6,773 bases of DNA from Umezawaea sp039922235 (GTDB lineage: Bacteria > Actinomycetota > Actinomycetes > Mycobacteriales > Pseudonocardiaceae). Below the pieces are notes generated by a model. It was not told where the DNA came from, made no database searches, and was given only the letters and a program-made list of their open reading frames with translations. The position numbers were made by a program, and so were the translations under genes. Each line of letters begins with the position of its first letter. The first letter of the stretch is position 1. This document shows, one piece after another, positions 5,283-6,773 of the stretch. The DNA is taken from the NCBI GenBank assembly GCA_039922235.1, contig JBDSAJ010000666.1:1-6773 (forward strand), in the 5' to 3' direction.

Positions 5283-6101
5283 TCAGCTTCGCTGGGCCGA
5301 GAGGAGTTCAGTCCCGATGATCTTCGGTGTCGAGGTGTCGGCGAACCAGAAGCGCTGCTCGACCCTCAGCCACCGCCCGTCCAGCTCCTGCATCGACACC
5401 TCGGCCAGCACGCTGCCGTCCGGGCGCAGCGCTGTGCCGTCGACCGTGATGGCCTTGATCGTGCTCCACGACCGGACGAAGTCGAGCGGGTCGCGGCCGA
5501 CCAGGTCGGCCGTCAGCAGCCGGGCCGCCTCGGTGGGGTTGGCGGGCAGGAGTTGGTAGAACTTGCGCACCACGTCGATCTTGGGCTGCGAGTTCGCGGG
5601 CACCGTCGGCGGCGCCACCACGGCGGTGGGGGCCGTGCTCGGGTCGAGCTTGGGGTCCGCCGCGATCGGCGGGTTCGGCAGCGGCTTGGCGGACGGAGCC
5701 GGGTCCGCGGTGCCCGCCCCGGCCTGGGCGGGCTCCTCGTTGCCGAGCCGGGCGCTGAGCAGGTCGGGCCGGAGCGCGGTCGAGCCGCTCAGCTCGACGG
5801 GGGCCGCGGTGGGCGGCTGCTCGGGGTTCTGCGGGCGGTGGCCCGCCAGGATCGACGCCGCCGCGACGGACGCGAACAGCACGAGCGCACCGGTCACCAG
5901 GCCCGCGGCCTTGGCCGCCCGGTTGGGTCGGCGGTGGTACTTCGCCTCCTCCAGGCCCAGCACCTCGCGGACCAGGACATCGGTGTCGGCCTCTTCCACG
6001 GACGGGATGCGGATCGGGATCGGCTGCTTCCTGATCAGCTCTTCCACGGTGATCGACCCGGCGCGGTTGTGCCGTCTGCCGGTCGTCGTAGGGCGCTGCA
6101 C
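5283..6101 (-). CDS. Single-pass membrane protein with kinase-type extracellular C-terminal domain
   Basis: This is a 272-residue protein with no enzyme motif. The cytoplasmic part (1-65) is basic at the N-terminus (GRRHNR) and carries SITVEELIRKQPIPIR (16-31), matching the neighbour at 4274-5122 with V19, E21 and L22 at the same numbers. An acidic stretch follows (VEEADTDVLVREVLGLEE), then RR/K-rich residues and one membrane segment (about 66-87). A Pro/Ala/Ser-rich linker (88-168) leads to a folded domain (170-272) with KFYQLLPANP (180-189) and SWSTIKAITVD (211-221). These correspond to YYELAPKDP and FWTTIKKVEIE in the kinase at 807-2453. The pattern, an opening helix with [FY]Y then a W-x-[ST]-I-K strand, suggests an NTF2-like or similar small alpha/beta fold, but this is inferred. 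GTG at 6101 was chosen because GGAGG sits 8 nt upstream; TTG at 6107 would touch the ribosome site. It is probably an exterior sensor or binding partner. Confidence 0.87.
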   Translation of the reverse strand: MQRPTTTGRRHNRAGSITVEELIRKQPIPIRIPSVEEADTDVLVREVLGLEEAKYHRRPNRAAKAAGLVTGALVLFASVAAASILAGHRPQNPEQPPTAAPVELSGSTALRPDLLSARLGNEEPAQAGAGTADPAPSAKPLPNPPIAADPKLDPSTAPTAVVAPPTVPANSQPKIDVVRKFYQLLPANPTEAARLLTADLVGRDPLDFVRSWSTIKAITVDGTALRPDGSVLAEVSMQELDGRWLRVEQRFWFADTSTPKIIGTELLSAQRS

Positions 6102-6107
6102 TGGCAA

Positions 6108-6114
6108 CTCCTCC
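6108..6114 (-). promoter_or_regulatory. Shine-Dalgarno site deciding the start of the gene at 5283-6101
   Basis: GGAGGAG on the minus strand. Its GGAGG core is 8 nt from GTG 6101 but only 2 nt from TTG 6107, so the GTG is the workable start and the protein begins two residues later than the longest open frame. Confidence 0.7.
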
Positions 6115-6273
6115 GTACCTTCTGGGTCGCCAGAACTCGTACCGTGATTTACCTGCTCAAGGCCAGTTCGACTCGCGTATTCACCTTTTCGTGGCGGCCA
6201 GCGGTATCCAGGTGTCGCTCGAATGGAGTAGTGATTACTGCCCGGCGTCCGGCTGTGCGTTCGCGAATGACCG
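6115..6273 (-). other. Gap before the gene at 5283-6101, no clear promoter
   Basis: About 160 bp without a gene, somewhat less GC-rich than the coding flanks. Its length suggests room for a separate promoter, but no -35/-10 pair at usual spacing or strong hairpin after the stop at 6274 could be supported. Confidence 0.4.
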
Positions 6274-6773
6274 TTAGCCGATTCCTGTGAGCCGTTCGGC
6301 GTTGATCAGCGGTTCACCACTCAAGGTGAAGGTCAACTCCCGCTGCTCGGTGCTCGCGGTGCCGTCCTTCTTGGTTATCTGCAGCGTGCTGACGGTGATG
6401 CCCTTGTTCGGGTCGACGCTGATCTGCTTGACCTCTATCAGCGACACGTCCGCGAACCGCCCCTCCAGCGCCGCCTCGGCGGTCGACCGGAACGACTCGG
6501 TCGTCAGCGCCATGGCCGTGTCCGTGTTGGCCGCCATCTCCTCGTAGAACTTCTCCGTCCGGCTGGCGATCGCCGACGCGTCCACCACCGGCTTGTCCTG
6601 GTTCGGCAGCGTGGTCACGGTCGGCGGCGTGCTCGGTGTGCCCACGGGAGCGCCGGGTGTCGTCGCGGTCGTCGGGCCCGCGCCGCCCGAGGTGCTGTTC
6701 AGGGGGGCGCCGCTGCCGCTGGAGGACTCCGTGGCCGTCTCAGCCGCCCGTCCGGGGGCCTGGGGCCTCGTCT
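6274..6773 (-). CDS. Partial protein with Pro/Thr/Ser/Gly-rich linker and sensor-like C-terminal domain
   Basis: The frame is open from the right edge to the TAA at 6274-6276, giving 165 visible residues; the start lies outside the window. GTG at 6645 is not a likely start, because the 42 codons before it read as one continuous low-complexity linker (Ser/Gly/Ala/Thr/Pro, for example ETATESSSGSGAPLNSTSGG). That composition is like the exterior linkers of the neighbouring genes. The last 110 residues look folded, with RTEKFYEEMAANTDTAMAL and later an alternating hydrophobic region ending LTFTLSGEPLINAERL. The opening [FY]Y helix, the Ala/Asn-rich turn and the final strand fit the C-terminal domain of the protein at 5283-6101 and of the kinase at 807-2453, but the match is weaker and the W-x-x-I-K strand is not conserved. 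By analogy the missing part should contain a membrane segment and either a kinase domain or a VxELL tail; which one is unknown. Confidence 0.82.
   Translation of the reverse strand, partial: TRPQAPGRAAETATESSSGSGAPLNSTSGGAGPTTATTPGAPVGTPSTPPTVTTLPNQDKPVVDASAIASRTEKFYEEMAANTDTAMALTTESFRSTAEAALEGRFADVSLIEVKQISVDPNKGITVSTLQITKKDGTASTEQRELTFTLSGEPLINAERLTGIG

Noticed and set aside
5174..6203. GGATACCG/CGGTATCC octamer in two gaps as a shared operator
   Set aside because: An 8-base match occurring twice in opposite orientations, without extended similarity around it, is compatible with chance.
6274..6645. Complete 123-residue gene starting at GTG 6645
   Set aside because: The same frame stays open for 42 further codons to the edge with the same linker composition, and no ribosome site precedes the GTG.

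Overview
The window is very GC-rich with strong third-position G/C bias. It carries Hanks-type kinases with the layout usual in actinobacteria, so it most likely comes from an actinomycete, plausibly of the Pseudonocardiaceae (Saccharothrix, Actinosynnema, Lentzea or Amycolatopsis type). That placement rests on composition, gene style and remembered sequence patterns, not on a database match.

Layout. Bases 1-627 (+) are the 3' end of a LysR-type regulator: the effector-binding part is present and the DNA-binding part lies outside the window. Bases 628-806 are the gap between two convergent genes. Most of it is a 22-bp repeat array, with four direct copies followed by two inverted copies. Everything from 807 to the right edge is on the minus strand and forms one series of five single-pass membrane proteins. 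In transcription order these are a partial protein (6773-6274), a membrane protein with a C-terminal sensor-like domain (6101-5283), a membrane protein with a Thr/Gln/Pro-rich exterior (5122-4274), a Ser/Thr kinase with a Thr-rich exterior stalk (3982-2618), and a second Ser/Thr kinase with a folded exterior domain (2453-807).

How the genes relate. The two kinases align without gaps from their first residue through the whole catalytic domain. They share two exact 37-bp tracts, so they are a tandem duplicate pair, but their extracellular parts are entirely different. The exterior domain of the downstream kinase recurs at the C-terminus of the non-kinase proteins at 5283-6101 and, more distantly, 6274-6773. 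The two complete non-kinase membrane proteins share a short cytoplasmic motif (V-x-E-L-[LI] at residues 19-23, then QPIP). The locus therefore looks like a set built by mixing cytoplasmic modules (kinase or VxELL tail) with exterior modules (folded domain or Thr-rich stalk). A likely inference is a cell-envelope sensing cluster in which the non-kinase proteins are partners, substrates or decoys of the kinases. The sequence does not prove this.

Expression. The minus-strand genes are separated by 160-291 bp and none overlap, so several probably have their own promoters. The gaps hold inverted repeats and AT-rich patches, described below. No tRNA, rRNA, CRISPR array, insertion sequence or phage gene was seen.
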